Shown: positions 45,539 through 56,903, numbered from the stretch's first letter. The stretch is DNA of 64,000 bases from Wyeomyia smithii (GCF_029784165.1 NC_073696.1:6448001-6512000); one strand, 5' to 3'. Made by a program: numbers and translations. The notes: generated from the letters alone by a model not told the origin.

Positions 45539-47152
45539 CAGGGTGGCCACTCAATATCAATGTTCGATTTCCAGGTTTTTTCCCGGTTTTCCCGATGATA
45601 TTAATAAAATTTCCCGGTGTTTTTTGTTTTTTTTTTTCAAAACAAGAGAAAAAATCAATTTTCAATTGCTTTTTTATGCCTTGCAAAAATAGTGTTACAA
45701 AACTATGAAAAACATTTCTCCTTTATCGTTTTTAGGTGTTCGTAGACGTTGGCAACTACTTTCATAGTGATCTGCTGCGAAATTTTCGCCCTCTTTATCT
45801 TCAAATCGTTGACAATCTTCGCTTTCTCGCGCTTTCTTGCTTCCTTCTGCTTCTTTCTCTGTTAACCTACTCTCGAGCTTGCAGTGCTTCTGTATCAGGA
45901 TGCCAATGAAATGCATGGGATAAATTTAAGAGTTGGAGCGTAGAGGTTTTGTCTTCTCGAAAAAAGTCCTCAGGCAAAATTTCAAGCGGACTTTGGGAAG
46001 AAGAGCCCCAGAATGACCAATGAAAAAATGCACATGAAACTGTCAAGATGCGTTTTGCAAAATGCATGAAACATTGAGATCTGTTCTTTCCAAACAATTA
46101 CACAATCACAAAATCTGAGAAATCTTTAACAAATAGCTCGTAAAGGTAATTCAGTAGTCAAAAAGTCAGAATAAAAAAAAAAGAAGACCTTACCGCAAAA
46201 ATGTAGAGCTTAAAATTTGAACAACGGTTTCGTTGTTTGAATTTTTATGAAAATACGTAGTTTTGTGATTTTGTACTGAAATAATTTGGAAACTCCAAAA
46301 TTCACTCTTACATACCATATTTCATCCACCTGACATGATTTGATACATGAAGCAATTGATACGTATGAAAATTTCCAGTGTTTGCTCAATCTGTTTGAAA
46401 AATTAAAAAAAAACACACAGACATATTTGCGTCTCACGAAAACGGGGAGGGGTCTAGAGGGGTGGCATCATTACCAAAACTTAGAGCAACTATTCCCCTT
46501 GAATTCCAAGTTTTCCCAAATCGGCCGTTCCGGTGCTGAGAACAAGCATTTTCAAAACAAGTTCCGTCCCGGGTCTTTACGGGTTAAAATGATCCGCAAC
46601 ATAAATGTGCTGCCTGTGATCAAAATCATATCTAAAATCGAGAAGTACAAACCGGGTAGCTCCGTTCGGTCCGGTTCGAAATAAAATCGACACTCGAAGT
46701 TTCCGGTCCTATCTGACTTTTGAACGGATTCTACCCAATGCGAGGTCGAACACTATTCACAAGAAGTTTCAACACGCCTTTCGTGACGCTGATTACTTTT
46801 TGATTTCTTTAAAAATCTGACAATATATGTTACGGAACAGTAAATATATTCACCTGATTAAGCCTGATTTTATTTGACGCAGATCTTGCTGCGAAGCTGC
46901 TATCGACTTTGGCTGAAACCAACAACCAGCTTTCCCCTAACCGACAGAATCATGCCAGTGCAAAAAAAAACAGGTTTCCATGTTGACATTTCCTCAGAAA
47001 CTGTTGAACGAATGAAACGGCAGACATAAAGGAGGATGATTTTCCCGGCGCGAAGCCTAATTTCCCGGTTTTCCCGTAGTTTTTTCCCGGTGATTTGAAA
47101 TTCCCGGCTTTTTCCCGCTTTTCCCGTTTTTCCCGGTAGAGTGGCCACCCTG
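45539..47152. mobile_element. TIR transposon with CAGGGTGGCCACTC ends
   Basis: CAGGGTGGCCACTC opens the element and its exact reverse complement closes it. TAAATG flanks both sides (45533-45538 and 47153-47158). Both subterminal regions are rich in TTTCCCGG words, clustered most strongly at 47040-47140. Internal short frames (minus 45695-45916, Glu/Lys-rich; plus 46340-46684) have no domain I can name, and no transposase is evident. The CAGGG ends are hAT-like, but a 6-bp duplication is unusual for hAT. Confidence 0.75.
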
Positions 47153-48162
47153 TAAATGGTTTTGTCTTATTAAACTTTGATTAAATCGAATCTACAATAT
47201 GGATCTTACTTTCAGAATAATACAGAAGCCCTTTTAAAGGTTCATTAATTGGCAAACATAAGAAGCTAAGTCTAACAAAATTGTTAACAAGTTCCAGCAA
47301 AAAACCGTAACAATCAACAATTCCATTTTTGTTTTTTGCTTGACAATTTTTTTCGTTTACCTACAACTACATTCGCTGTATTACGAAGTAAGCTAATATA
47401 CGATTATTATGGTAAAGTTTAGGACAATGATATACACTGAATTCTTTTTTTACACGATTATTTTTACGTAATTTTATTTTAAACGATTTTTTTCACACGT
47501 GGTGGATAATTTTATCAAAACGACGTGATCTTTTTTTAACACGAAAATTACGCGACTTCTTTTACGGGATTCTTTTTTTTTGCACGGACGCATCAATCGC
47601 ATCAAGAATCCAGCGTATCAACTAAAAATTTTGAATTGTAAAAAGAGATTCTGAAGGAATCTTAGTAAATAAACTAAAAATTCACAAGCATTCGTAGGCT
47701 CTTACTCTTCTATAAATTTACTCTTTCGATACTATCCGGTCCCGATTAATTAGTGAATATCGAAGATAAAATTAAATAAATATCCGTTGCATAAACTTAC
47801 AATTCTTGTTGAGTAATTTATGGTAATCATATTTATGAGATAAACTTTCAATCACCATCAACAGCAGCATTGCAGTTTTTCCTCGATTGCACACGAATAG
47901 AAATGTACGAACAAAAGTGTACCACTGCAATACGAATAGTACCGCTGCAGTATGAATAGAAGTGTACCGCTGAAATGTACGAATAGAAGAGTACCGCTGC
48001 AATCATAGACGACGAGAGTTTTCTTTCAAGACATCAGTTTTTATTAGGTTCTGAAAGCAGGTTTAGAAATTGATTAAGAATGGAGATTGTTTCAAACTTT
48101 CCGGAAAACTTTTACCTTCGAGACATCATATTAGTCTAAGCTCATGGAAGCAAAAATAATTA
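47153..48162. other. Intron 9 sequence with a short minisatellite
   Basis: 47890-48002 holds about four units of GAATAGAAGTGTACCGCTGCA-like sequence, 20-27 bp apart. 47440-47600 is rich in T runs with TTTACGTAATTTT words. No gene. Confidence 0.5.
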
Positions 48163-48328
48163 GGGGCCATCCAGATACCACGTGGAAGGTTTGGAGGGGA
48201 GGGGGGGGTCGGCTAATGTCCACGGTCCATACAATTTTTCTAGAATTTATATGGACAGTTGTCCACGGAGGGGAAGGGGGGGGGTCGAAAGTGTTAAAAA
48301 TCTGTCCACGTGGTATGTGGATGGCCCC
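48163..48328. mobile_element. Harbinger-like MITE, TTA target duplication
   Basis: The left end is GGGGCCATCCAGATACCACG and the right, read inward, GGGGCCATCCACATACCACG; both continue TGGA. TTA flanks both ends (48160-48162 and 48329-48331). It shares the GGGGCC terminus and the three-base target with the MITE at 40122-40497. 166 bp. Confidence 0.8.
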
Positions 48329-48733
48329 TTAGACCTCTTGGGACGGGTAGACTCTGTCAATTTGTATATCGATATTGATACAGAGAATATCACGGGGAAC
48401 GGATGGTGTCCATTCACGTCGTCTGTGCTAGGAATGCTCGCATGTAATTGGTTCATTGTTCGCGTAAATTTCTCTGTAACTTTTTATCAATTTTCACCGT
48501 TGAGCAGTGAAATAATAATGATAAACAGCATATTATAGATTTGTTACACGTTTTATCTATCCAACAATATATTGGTTATTATTATCCATCATGTGGCTAT
48601 GCTGTTATTAACGTTTGAAATCTGACGCAACATTTGTCAGTTTCATTTCCAATTTTACAGAATGCATCCCAGTATAACAAACAAAGACGTAGTCCCACGT
48701 CAAAAACGGTATTCAAGCGCAATTAGTATTCCA

Positions 48734-49113
48734 GAAACTGAAAATCGCTTCCTTAGGGTTCAAAACGGCGCTAGACATCAATTTCGGGCTCTGGAAATAG
48801 TAATATTCTGGAGAATTGGAGTATTTTCTTCAGCTTTTTTTCATTTTTCTAGAGACTGGAGAGCGCCATCTTGAATACTAGAATGGCATCGAACAGAGAT
48901 TTTCAGTAGCGGTCCCGGATCCCGAAACTGAAAATCGCTTCCTTAGGGTTCAAAACGGCGCTAGACATCAATTTCGGGCTCTGGAAATAGTAATATTCTG
49001 GAGAATTGGAGTATTTTCTTCAGCTTTTTTTCATTTTTCTAGAGACTGGAGAGCGCCATCTTGAATACTAGAATGGCATCGAACAGAGATTTTCAGTAGC
49101 GGTCCCGGATCCC
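48734..49113. repeat. Perfect tandem duplication of a 190-bp unit
   Basis: 48734-48923 and 48924-49113 are the same sequence by eye, starting GAAACTGAAAATCGCTTCC and ending GGTCCCGGATCCC; a partial third start (GAAAC) follows. No frame or repeat family is recognised. The lack of differences means the duplication is recent. Confidence 0.85.
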
Positions 49114-49198
49114 GAAACCATGTGATATGAATATTTTGTATGATTACTTACTTATGATTTTCATGTCGAATAACCGTCGCATAGGGTCACACAAAAAA

Positions 49199-49389
49199 AT
49201 CTATCGACGAGCAGCCGCTTTCGCTTTCATTTGACGCCAGCTAAGATAGTCGTCGACAGTCTGTATATCGGCTGCCACGAGCTTCTGGGTCAACCTCTTC
49301 TCCGCTGTTCTTGTGGACTCCAGTCGTCTTCGTTCGCACTCCGTCGCAGCGTATGTCTATTCCACTTCCACTTACGATCCCGAATCCTG
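49199..49389 (-). pseudogene. Non-LTR retrotransposon C-terminal relic
   Basis: The minus strand reads DRKWKWNRHTLRRSANED, then DWSPQEQRRRG, the familiar LINE C-terminal pattern (RKWKWIGH.LR......W.PQG.RRRGRP). It then stops. Only the tail is present, just left of the copia target site. Confidence 0.55.
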
Positions 49390-49394
49390 ATTAT

Positions 49395-49614
49395 TGTTGA
49401 CGTCATCATTTATATGCATTCAATAATCATTTACCTCATTCGTTCTGTACTTTCTGGCAACTCTGCTAATGACAAGAGAAGAAGAGAACAACTATTACTC
49501 CGTCCAAGAATTTCCTTTTTTCACGGTTGAATAAACTAAAACGTGTTTGATGATTAATTATAGTTATCTGTTAATTTAAAGTCAATTTCCCCACTCGTCT
49601 TATATAAACCAACA
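49395..49614 (+). repeat. copia 5' LTR
   Basis: 220 bp, TG..CA ends, AATAAA at 49530-49535 within GTTGAATAAAC. Confidence 0.92.
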
Positions 49615-49734
49615 GGTTATGTGCCCAGATACGTTGAGTGGTGGAAATCAGTTTGCATAGAAATCGGTATGAATTATTTGAGAACTCATCGCTGGGTAAA
49701 TCAGTCGGAAATTGTATTTTGTCGTGTGAACAAA

Positions 49735-50481
49735 ATGGCGGAAATGGTTTCGATCGAAAAATTAGGGGATAACAACTGGCCTCTATGGAAGTTTAAGATC
49801 AACCTTATTCTCGGTGAGAAGGGTCTTGCTGCTATAGTTAAAAAAGAGAAAGAAGCAGAACCAACGAACGACTGGATTCTGAAGGACGGAATTGCACGAT
49901 CCGTAATCGGGTTAGCGCTAGAGGACACACAATTATGCCACGTCATGGGTAAAACCACTGCGAAAGAAATGTGGGAAGCACTACAGTCACACCACGAGAG
50001 AAAGTCGATGTGCGGAAAAGTTTTCCTGATGCGAAAGTTGATTTCGCTGCATATGCCAGAAAAAGGCAGTATGACCAACCATCTTTCCGAAATAACCTTA
50101 TTGCACAATCGTCTCGCTGGGATAGGAGAAAAGATTACAGGCCAGTGGCTGATTGCGATAATTCTTTCCAGTCTACCAGAATCATATAATACTCTCATTA
50201 TGTCATTTGAGTCTCGTCCGGAAGAAGAACTTTCATTGGATTTTGTTAGAGGCCGACTGTTGGACGAGTGGAGCAGACGTAATGGTGGAGATATTTATGG
50301 CGGCAGAAGTTCGGAACAGCCTCAGCGTGCACTGCAGACTGGCACAGAATCAAAACAAAAGTGCCATTACTGCGGCAAGGAGGGCCATTTTAAAAGAGAT
50401 TGCCGAAAGTGGAGCCAGGATCAACAACGGAGAAATAACGGCGAACTAATCGTGGCTACGATAGCACGAAGCAGAAAGTGA
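49735..50481 (+). CDS. copia gag
   Basis: The likely start is the ATG at 49735 (MAEMVSIEKLGDNNWPLWKF); the frame itself is open from 49621. It has a copia-type capsid core (WEALQSHHERKS, LPESYNTLIMSF) and one CCHC knuckle, CHYCGKEGHFKRDC, for RNA packaging. It ends at 50481, four bases into the pol frame. Copia elements usually have one gag-pol frame, so the shift here is probably a mutation. Confidence 0.88.
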   Translation: MAEMVSIEKLGDNNWPLWKFKINLILGEKGLAAIVKKEKEAEPTNDWILKDGIARSVIGLALEDTQLCHVMGKTTAKEMWEALQSHHERKSMCGKVFLMRKLISLHMPEKGSMTNHLSEITLLHNRLAGIGEKITGQWLIAIILSSLPESYNTLIMSFESRPEEELSLDFVRGRLLDEWSRRNGGDIYGGRSSEQPQRALQTGTESKQKCHYCGKEGHFKRDCRKWSQDQQRRNNGELIVATIARSRK

Positions 50482-51506
50482 ATAAAGTCCAAGAAGAAAA
50501 AGAAATTTGTTTTAGTGCGCCGTCGAAGAATGAAAATAAAAATTGGTATTTAGATTCGAGGTGTACCTCCCATATGACTGGGGACGTTTCGAAGCTCATG
50601 TCAGTGAACACTTCGCATAAACAAACAATTTGTTTGGCCGATGGCAATAAAGTGCACTCCAGAGGTGTTGGCGATTGTCGCATAGATGCTTGTGATGGTG
50701 GTGGTAACCCAGTGAATCTAAAACTGAAAAACGTTCTGCAGGTGCCAGACTTGAAAAATAACTTGCTCTCTGTGAGCAAAATCACTGACGAAGGATATAA
50801 AGTTACGTTCAACAAAAGTGAGAGTCAAATAATTAGGAATGGCAATGTTGTTGTAACCGGCATACGGGATGGCAATTTGTACCAACTGAAGCGTGAAAAT
50901 GAGCAGTCGTTGCTGGTAAAAGCGAATCATCGGGACGGATGCCAACATATTTGGCATCGTCGCTTGGGACACCGTAACCCGGAAGATATAATCAAGATTG
51001 TACGTGATGCTTTGGGAACAGGATTGAATATGTCGGACTGTGGAATTCGATCGGTTTGTGATATCTGTTGCGAGGGTAAGCTTTCCCGTTTGCCTTTCTC
51101 ACAATCAAATTCTAAATCAAAAGCAGTTCTTGATTTGATCCATTCCGATTTATGTGGACAAATGGAAGTAGAAACCCCTAGCGGAAACCGTTATGTTTTG
51201 ACGTTAATCAATGATTTTAGCCGATATTTCATAATCTATCTCCTGGAACGCAAATCTCAAGCCGAAGAAAAGATCCGGGAATTTGTTCATTTGGCTCAAA
51301 CGCAATTTGAGAAAGCGCCTAAAATTCTTCGCACCGATGGAGGGGGAGAGTTTTCGAGTGAATCACTTAAGTCCTTTTTGCGGAAGGAAGGCATTTTGCT
51401 ACAACAGACTGCGCCGTACAGCCCACAGCAAAACGGCAAAGCTGAGCGAATGAACCGGTCGTTGATCGAAATGACCCGTTGCCTACTACGTGACGCATGG
51501 ACATAA
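50478..51506 (+). pseudogene. copia pol, first part: protease and integrase
   Basis: The protease active site reads WYLDSRCTSHM where DSG is expected, so the catalytic glycine is replaced by Arg. The integrase has its zinc-binding HHCC region (HIWHRRLGHRN.., CDICCEGK) and the catalytic D, D, E residues in HSDLCGQ, LRTDGGGEF and PQQNGKAERMNR. The frame ends in a stop at 51506 after LLRDAW; the following KYWGEVINTANYLLNRIPSS continues in another frame. Confidence 0.88.
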
Positions 51507-52930
51507 GGTATTGGGGTGAGGTCATAAACACTGCCAACTACCTATTGAACCGAATTCCTAGCTCCGCGACTGGTAAAACGCCATTTGAGCTTTGGTTCGG
51601 AAAGCGACCGGACTACAAACATTTGCGTATCTTTGGATCCATTGCGTATGTCCACGTACCTAAAGAAAATTGATTTTTGTCGGTTATGCGGATGGAAGGA
51701 AGGCATATAGGTTTCTCGATTCAGAAACGGATGCGGTGATTATAAGTAGAGATGCATAGTTGGTTGAAGATGTTTCAAAAACGGAAAATATTCGTGAGGT
51801 AGTTCCTATTCCAAAAATTGCAGAAAATCATTTTGAAAGCGAAAAGGTAGCTCCTGTAAAGGATATGATCGAGATTGAAGTAGAACGTACACCGGTTGGC
51901 GTGAACGATATGAACGGTCTGAATGATGAACCCGAATCAGACGGTGAAAGCGAACACGATGGTGAATCTCTTGAATTCGGTACACCGAACGAAACGGATG
52001 AGTCGGATTTCGAAGGTTTTCCCAGGCGATCACAGCGAAATACAAAAGGAAAGAACCACGAAGAGCTCCAAAAGTCTTTCGAAACTACCGGATTAGGAGA
52101 TCTTCAGTATTTCATCGGGCTACAGATTGAACGAATCAACGGAAACTACAGTGTGTGTCTGTCGGGGTATATTCAACGCATTGCTGAACGTTTCGGTCTA
52201 GGTGAAGCGAAATCTTCTCGCACACCTATGGATGAAGCTTACGCTCGTGGTGATTTAGATAGTCCACCGCTTCCGGATAATGTGGACTACAGAAGTTTAG
52301 TGGGAGCCTTGTTATACGTTTCTGTGAACGCGAGACCTGATATAGCAGTTGCTACCTCTATCCTTGCTCGGAAAGTTTCACAACCGTTGGAGGCGGATTG
52401 GACGGCCGCAAAACGTGTCGTAAGATACCTACGCGGAACAATTGATTGGAAACTACATTACAGCGGATCTGAACCAAAGTTATTGGGATATTCTGACGCA
52501 AATTGGTCTGGGGATCATACAACTCGCAAGTCAACATCAGGTTTTGTATTCACGGTAGGCGGCACTGCAGTAGCCTGGAAGAGCAAGCAGCAGAATATCG
52601 TGGCGCTTTCTTCGATGGAATCGGAGTACATTGCGCTTAGTGAAGCCACACAGGAGGTCCTGTGGCTGCGAAGAATACTTGCTGATTTAGGATTTGAACA
52701 AAAGGGGCCAATCGTGCATCGCTTTCGTGCGTTCGGAGCGGATTGGTAAACGGTCTAAACATATGGAAACGAAGGAGATGTTTGTGCGCGACCTTTGCGA
52801 GAAAGGAGAAATTGTTTTGCAGTACCTTAGTTCGGAAAAAATGATAGCCGATGGACTAACGAAGCCGTTAGGATCTGTTAAAAACCAAAAACTGTCGAGG
52901 CAAATGGGATTACTTGCCGGAAATTTGTAA
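51507..52930 (+). pseudogene. copia pol, second part: RT remnant and RNase H
   Basis: After degraded integrase C-terminal sequence, the frame 51760-52749 carries the acidic linker with FPRRSQRNTKGKN and then jumps at about 52060 to LQKSFETTGLGDLQYFIGLQ. The RT fingers and palm, including the YVDD box, are missing (roughly 200 or more residues). RNase H follows (LLGYSDANWSGDHTTRKSTS, LSSMESEYIALSEATQE). A frameshift near 52700 separates the last part (SCIAFVRSERIGKRSKHMET..ADGLTKPL). Confidence 0.85.
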
Positions 52931-52958
52931 AGAACGTCAGGCAAAGATTAAGGAGGAG

Positions 52959-53178
52959 TGTTGACGTCATCATTTATATGCATTCAATAATCATTTACCT
53001 CATTCGTTCTGTACTTTCTGGCAACTCTGCTAATGACAAGAGAAGAAGAGAACAACTATTACTCCGTCCAAGAATTTCCTTTTTTTACGGTTGAATAAAC
53101 TAAAACGTGTTTGATGATTAAATATAGTTATCTGTTAATTTAAAGTCAATTTCCCCACTCGTCTTATACAAACCAACA
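52959..53178 (+). repeat. copia 3' LTR
   Basis: Matches the 5' LTR over 220 bp with about three substitutions. Confidence 0.92.
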
Positions 53179-53183
53179 ATTAT

Positions 53184-54120
53184 TATCTATTATCCGGAGA
53201 TTTAACTTTGTTGTATCCTAGAGCCGACGCCATTGTACTCGATCCATGGCTGCGCCTCGCCACTATTGCAGATTGTGTAGGCTGCAAAGACCTCTTTCCT
53301 ATTGGGGCGTTATCCAGAACCATTTTGACTGGGGTTTCGTTCGACATTCTTATGACATGCCCAGTCAACCGTAACCTTCCGATTTTAGCCACTTAGGCGT
53401 TTTTAGCCGTAACTCGTGGTTTATGTGTCGAACCTCCCTGATTCGGATTTCTAAATCACTCTTGGTACCACTGTGCGGCGTTATTTGGGTACCAAAATAT
53501 TGAAAGATTTGTATCTTCTCAACCTGCTGCTCTGCTACTGTAAAATTGACGGAATTTGCAACGATGATTTTGATACCAGCTGCTTTGTAGTTTTCAGCGA
53601 GGAAATCAAGCTTGCTGTTTGTTATTGGGCGAACAAGACAATATCGTCGGCCAGGTAGAGGCCGTTGAGACATTCATTTCTTAAAGGATTCTAAGCTTAC
53701 TCTTGGTTCGGAGTACCGTCAAAATATCTTGTCCATCACGATGAGAAAGAGTAGTGGAGATAGCATGCATCGTTGCCTCACTTCAACAACGATATGAATA
53801 GGGTCCGATAGCACACCGTCGTGCAAGACTTTACACTATTTTTAATGCTTTGTATTATGTTTCGATGAGATGGACTAGTTTCTCTAGGACTCCTCTTTGC
53901 CTAATTGCAGCTCAGATGTTTTTCATGGTTGAGACGATCAAATGCTTTTTCGAAATCAGTGAATATCAGCAGAAGAGAGTCCTGGAATTGGTTGACTGTT
54001 TCCAATATTATCCGGAGCGTTGTAATGTGGTCCACACATGATCGTCCGACACGGATTCCAGATTCTAACCGTCGGAGTGTACAGTCGATCTCTTCCAGGA
54101 TCCTACTAAAGATCACTTTG
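53184..54120 (-). pseudogene. Non-LTR reverse transcriptase relic
   Basis: The minus-strand pieces lie in 5' to 3' order. RT block: SGIRVGRSCVDHITTLRIIL, then DSLLLIFTDFEKAFDRLNHE (54116-53901). RT thumb region: KLDFLAENYKAAGIKIIVAN and FQYFGTQITPHSGTKSDLE (53673-53365). Tail: LRLTGHVIRMSNETPVKMVL (53392-53183). The YADD region is degenerate and the frames are broken. It resembles CR1/RTE-type elements; the clade is not certain. Confidence 0.7.
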
Positions 54121-55180
54121 TACTTTGAGCGTTATGCAGAGCAGCCCTCACATTCTGTGCTTACCCTTCTTGGAGACCTTTAACAAGATGCCATGCATTC
54201 AGTTGGCCGGAAAAGTGAAGGGCAACGTTATTCGGGAGTCCCGAATAGGGACTCAGTAAAGTTGGTCGAAGTGCTCAACCCAATGCTTGGGCTGATCTGT
54301 TGGATCTATCAATGGCTAAGCTGCTCGGTTTTTAGTGGCATTTTGACAATAGTGCTGGTACCACTGAGGCGGCCAGAAATATCGTACAACAAACGGTTAT
54401 CGTAGCTTTTTTCCTTCTCCAGGCTCTTTTATCCCGTTTACAAGATAGTAATTATCTTTTCCTACCCGACGTATCAATGGTGGGCGATAGTCTTGGCCAA
54501 CCTTCTTCACTTGCGTCTTTCGGCCATTTCGAGACACCCAGTGGCCTTATGTTATGGTCGATGGAGGTAAAGCGACCCATCAATGATAATATTGTTGTTG
54601 CCACAGAATTTTACAAACAACTCTCCGCTCAAGGGCTACGTTTTCGGGGTCAATCTTTGCGTTTAGTTACCCAGATGGATTTGGACGTCACCATTTGGTA
54701 TCTCTCCAATCACGCTCTACTGCTAACTAAAACTAAACTAAACTGCTAAAATACTCTGCACTGGAAGGTTCCTCACCCGTGCCGTGTTCTGAATCTCGCC
54801 GGGTGTGCTTCAAGGCTTAGTACTAGGAACCCAACTACTCGTTCCCGAGTCGTGTTTTCGATTTGCATGCCAGAGTAGCCAGAGCAGAGTTCAGCCATCA
54901 GACTCAGTCCCATGGTCTTTACCTTGAGAGGGTTAGCCTGGTTGGGCAAAAATCAGTTGTCGTTGTTTTTTCGGTTTTTGCAACAACTTGAAGTTTTCGG
55001 GGAAAGTGGGTGGATGGCCTAAGGTTTCCGATCCCGTGGGGTAGCTTCAGGTGAGAAAGAGTTTCTTATTCAGCCGCTGGATGCTGGTCAAACGCTGTTT
55101 GTGCCGCTTCTTTTGAGGATCAGACGTGTAGGGGTGGGTTAGATGCCTATGATGGTAAATCTTCTTGGTTTCATATACTT
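54121..55180. other. Probable 5' remainder of the LINE relic
   Basis: No intact frame. The sequence is less AT-rich than its surroundings and may be the decayed upstream part of the minus-strand LINE at 53184-54120. Confidence 0.35.
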
Positions 55181-55668
55181 TTTTTTCCTGTATGGACTTC
55201 CTCACTGCGACCAGAATCGTAGATCTATTGTGAGATATGCCCGGGTGTCTGCTGTATCCCGCACTTCTGTTAATAGCAATACCGCTACTGAGAAATGGCA
55301 TGCTTATTATTATTGTTCATCAGTGCTTGTGTGTAATGTTATGCTCTTCCTCACACGCTTGCTGTTCTATACCGATACTCGTTCCTCTTGCCAAATATCA
55401 CCAATTATAATTCCCTGGAGAAGTTTCGTCGTACGTCCTTCTGGCCAGTTTTATTGATAAGAGGGACTTATTTTTTTGTTAAGAGGAAGTCACGCAAAGG
55501 TTTTTTGTAGATTTCAGCGTAAAGGAAGGGTAACTGGTGGGGAGCCTGAGAATAAACCCATGCATAAGTCCTTTTTGACATCGGATGGCCTGGTTCTTCT
55601 AAGATTCGAACCCACGACCAACCGCTTGACAAAGCGGACTCTGTAACCTTGCGGCTACGCAGCTCCCC
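55181..55668 (-). mobile_element. tRNA-derived SINE, copy 3
   Basis: Reverse-strand copy of the SINE at 40715-41216. Read on the minus strand it begins GGAGCTGCGTAGCCGCAAGG, has CCGCTTTGTCAAGCGG and GGGTTCGAATC, and ends CATACAGG plus an A run. TTTCATATACTT flanks both sides exactly (55169-55180 and 55669-55680). This 12-bp duplication sets both ends: 488 bp. Confidence 0.9.
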
Positions 55669-56486
55669 TTTCATATACTTACTTTTACTTAAATTCCAAA
55701 GACTTTCAGGTTCTCTGAGATGAGGTAGTCGTCTCAAGCTCACTGAAGACAAATAATAAGGTTAGCATAGAGGTCTAATTAGTGTTTTGTACAATTTCAA
55801 TAACGTCTGCCCAGCCTGTTCGATCTCAGGGTCGACTAAAGTGAAAAATAGGCGCGATTTACATGCGTCTACAGATCTCACGCTGGCAGTAAACAAGCTC
55901 TTAAACCACCTGTGAGAGGCTGATGTTATTCTTTTTAAAGTGTCTTCCTGGCACATACTTTGTTTTCGACGCATCAGAGAGTAGTACTATCCTATGGACT
56001 CTTCGTATCACACCTTCAAGGTCTCAATTCTCTGCATGACTTGAAATGGTTCGAAAATGTCCTCGAGACACGCACAAAATACATGATTTGATTCATGGTA
56101 GCTTTGATCAGCCTTGTTATTTATCTGAGAAATTATTAACCCTCGTTCTGGTAAATGATCTAGGTATAGTTGTTCTTCTTGGTTTCATTCACAGAGTTCA
56201 CATAATGCACGAAAAATCTTGACTTGTTTATCAAATAGGACCCCTCAGCTTTCAGAAATTGTTACTTTTCTTTCCCCACAAATGCTCTCCTTTGCATGAG
56301 GAATATTCATGCCAAGTTTGATGGAAATCTGTTAAAAAATTTACAATTCTATTGATTTGAAGATTGGCATTTTAATTTCCATAAAACAAATCAGTCAAAT
56401 CATTTAAGCTTAATAACTGAAAAAAAAATGCAAACACGTTTCCGAAAATTTTTAAGTAATCTAATATTTTTTCGAATGATCAACAG
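55669..56486. other. End of kinase intron 9
   Basis: AT-rich, no recognised repeat. A minus-strand frame at 55762-55974 ending LLKLYKTLIRPLC loosely recalls a LINE RT motif, but too little is left to call. Confidence 0.4.
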
Positions 56487-56672
56487 CCCACCGTTCGCGT
56501 CCGCCGACCCGATGAAGACGTACAACATCATCCTGAAGGGCATCGACATGGTCAACTTCCCGAAGCACATGTCCCGTTCAGCGATCAGCCTAATCAAGCG
56601 GCTCTGCCGTGACATTCCCTCGGAGCGGCTGGGCTATCAGCGGGGTGGAATTCTGGACATCAAGAAGCACAA
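56487..56672 (+). CDS. Pkg21D: cGMP-dependent protein kinase, exon 10 (kinase C-lobe)
   Basis: Completes the split codon (AT|C, Ile) of exon 9 and reads PPFASADPMKTYNIILKGID, then SLIKRLCRDIPSERLGYQRG and ILDIKKHK. The conserved Arg of the C-lobe is present. Acceptor GATCAACAG, donor CACAA|GTAAAG at 56673 (phase 2). It joins exon 9 over a 20.4 kb intron. Confidence 0.95.
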
Positions 56673-56740
56673 GTAAAGTCTCTACTAACAAATGGTTTCT
56701 AAAGCGTCCGTCATTAACACAACCCGGTTTTCTATTTCAG

Positions 56741-56903
56741 ATGGTTCCAGGGCTTCGACTGGGAGGGCCTATCTAATCTGACGTTCAAATCGCCCCTACA
56801 ACCGAAGCTGAAAGGACCGCTCGATTTGTCGAACTTCGATACTTTCCCGCCCGATTCGGACGTACCGCCGGATGAGAACTCCGGATGGGATATTGATTTC
56901 TAG
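56741..56903 (+). CDS. Pkg21D: cGMP-dependent protein kinase, exon 11 (AGC tail)
   Basis: Completes AA|A (Lys) and reads WFQGFDWEGLSNLTF to the end GWDIDF, the C-terminal motif of PKG enzymes (GWD.DF). Stop TAG at 56901-56903. Joined with exons 1-10 it gives about 1,248 residues; without exon 1 about 796, near the size of Drosophila DG1. Confidence 0.95.

Larger units (their letters stand above)
49395..53178 (+). mobile_element. Ty1/copia LTR retrotransposon, internally deleted
   Basis: The 220-bp LTRs (49395-49614 and 52959-53178) begin TGTTGACG and end ACCAACA and differ at about three sites. ATTAT flanks both sides (49390-49394 and 53179-53183). A primer-binding site GGTTATGTGCCCAG follows the left LTR, fitting the internal initiator-tRNA-Met priming of copia elements. 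A purine tract (AAGGAGGAG) precedes the right LTR. Order gag, protease, integrase, RT/RNase H is the copia order. The copy lacks the RT core and has frameshifts, so it is non-autonomous though young by LTR identity. Confidence 0.95.

Noticed and set aside
55762..55974. LINE RT tail (LLKLYKTLIRPLC)
   Set aside because: A single short motif with unrelated residues before it; not enough to call.
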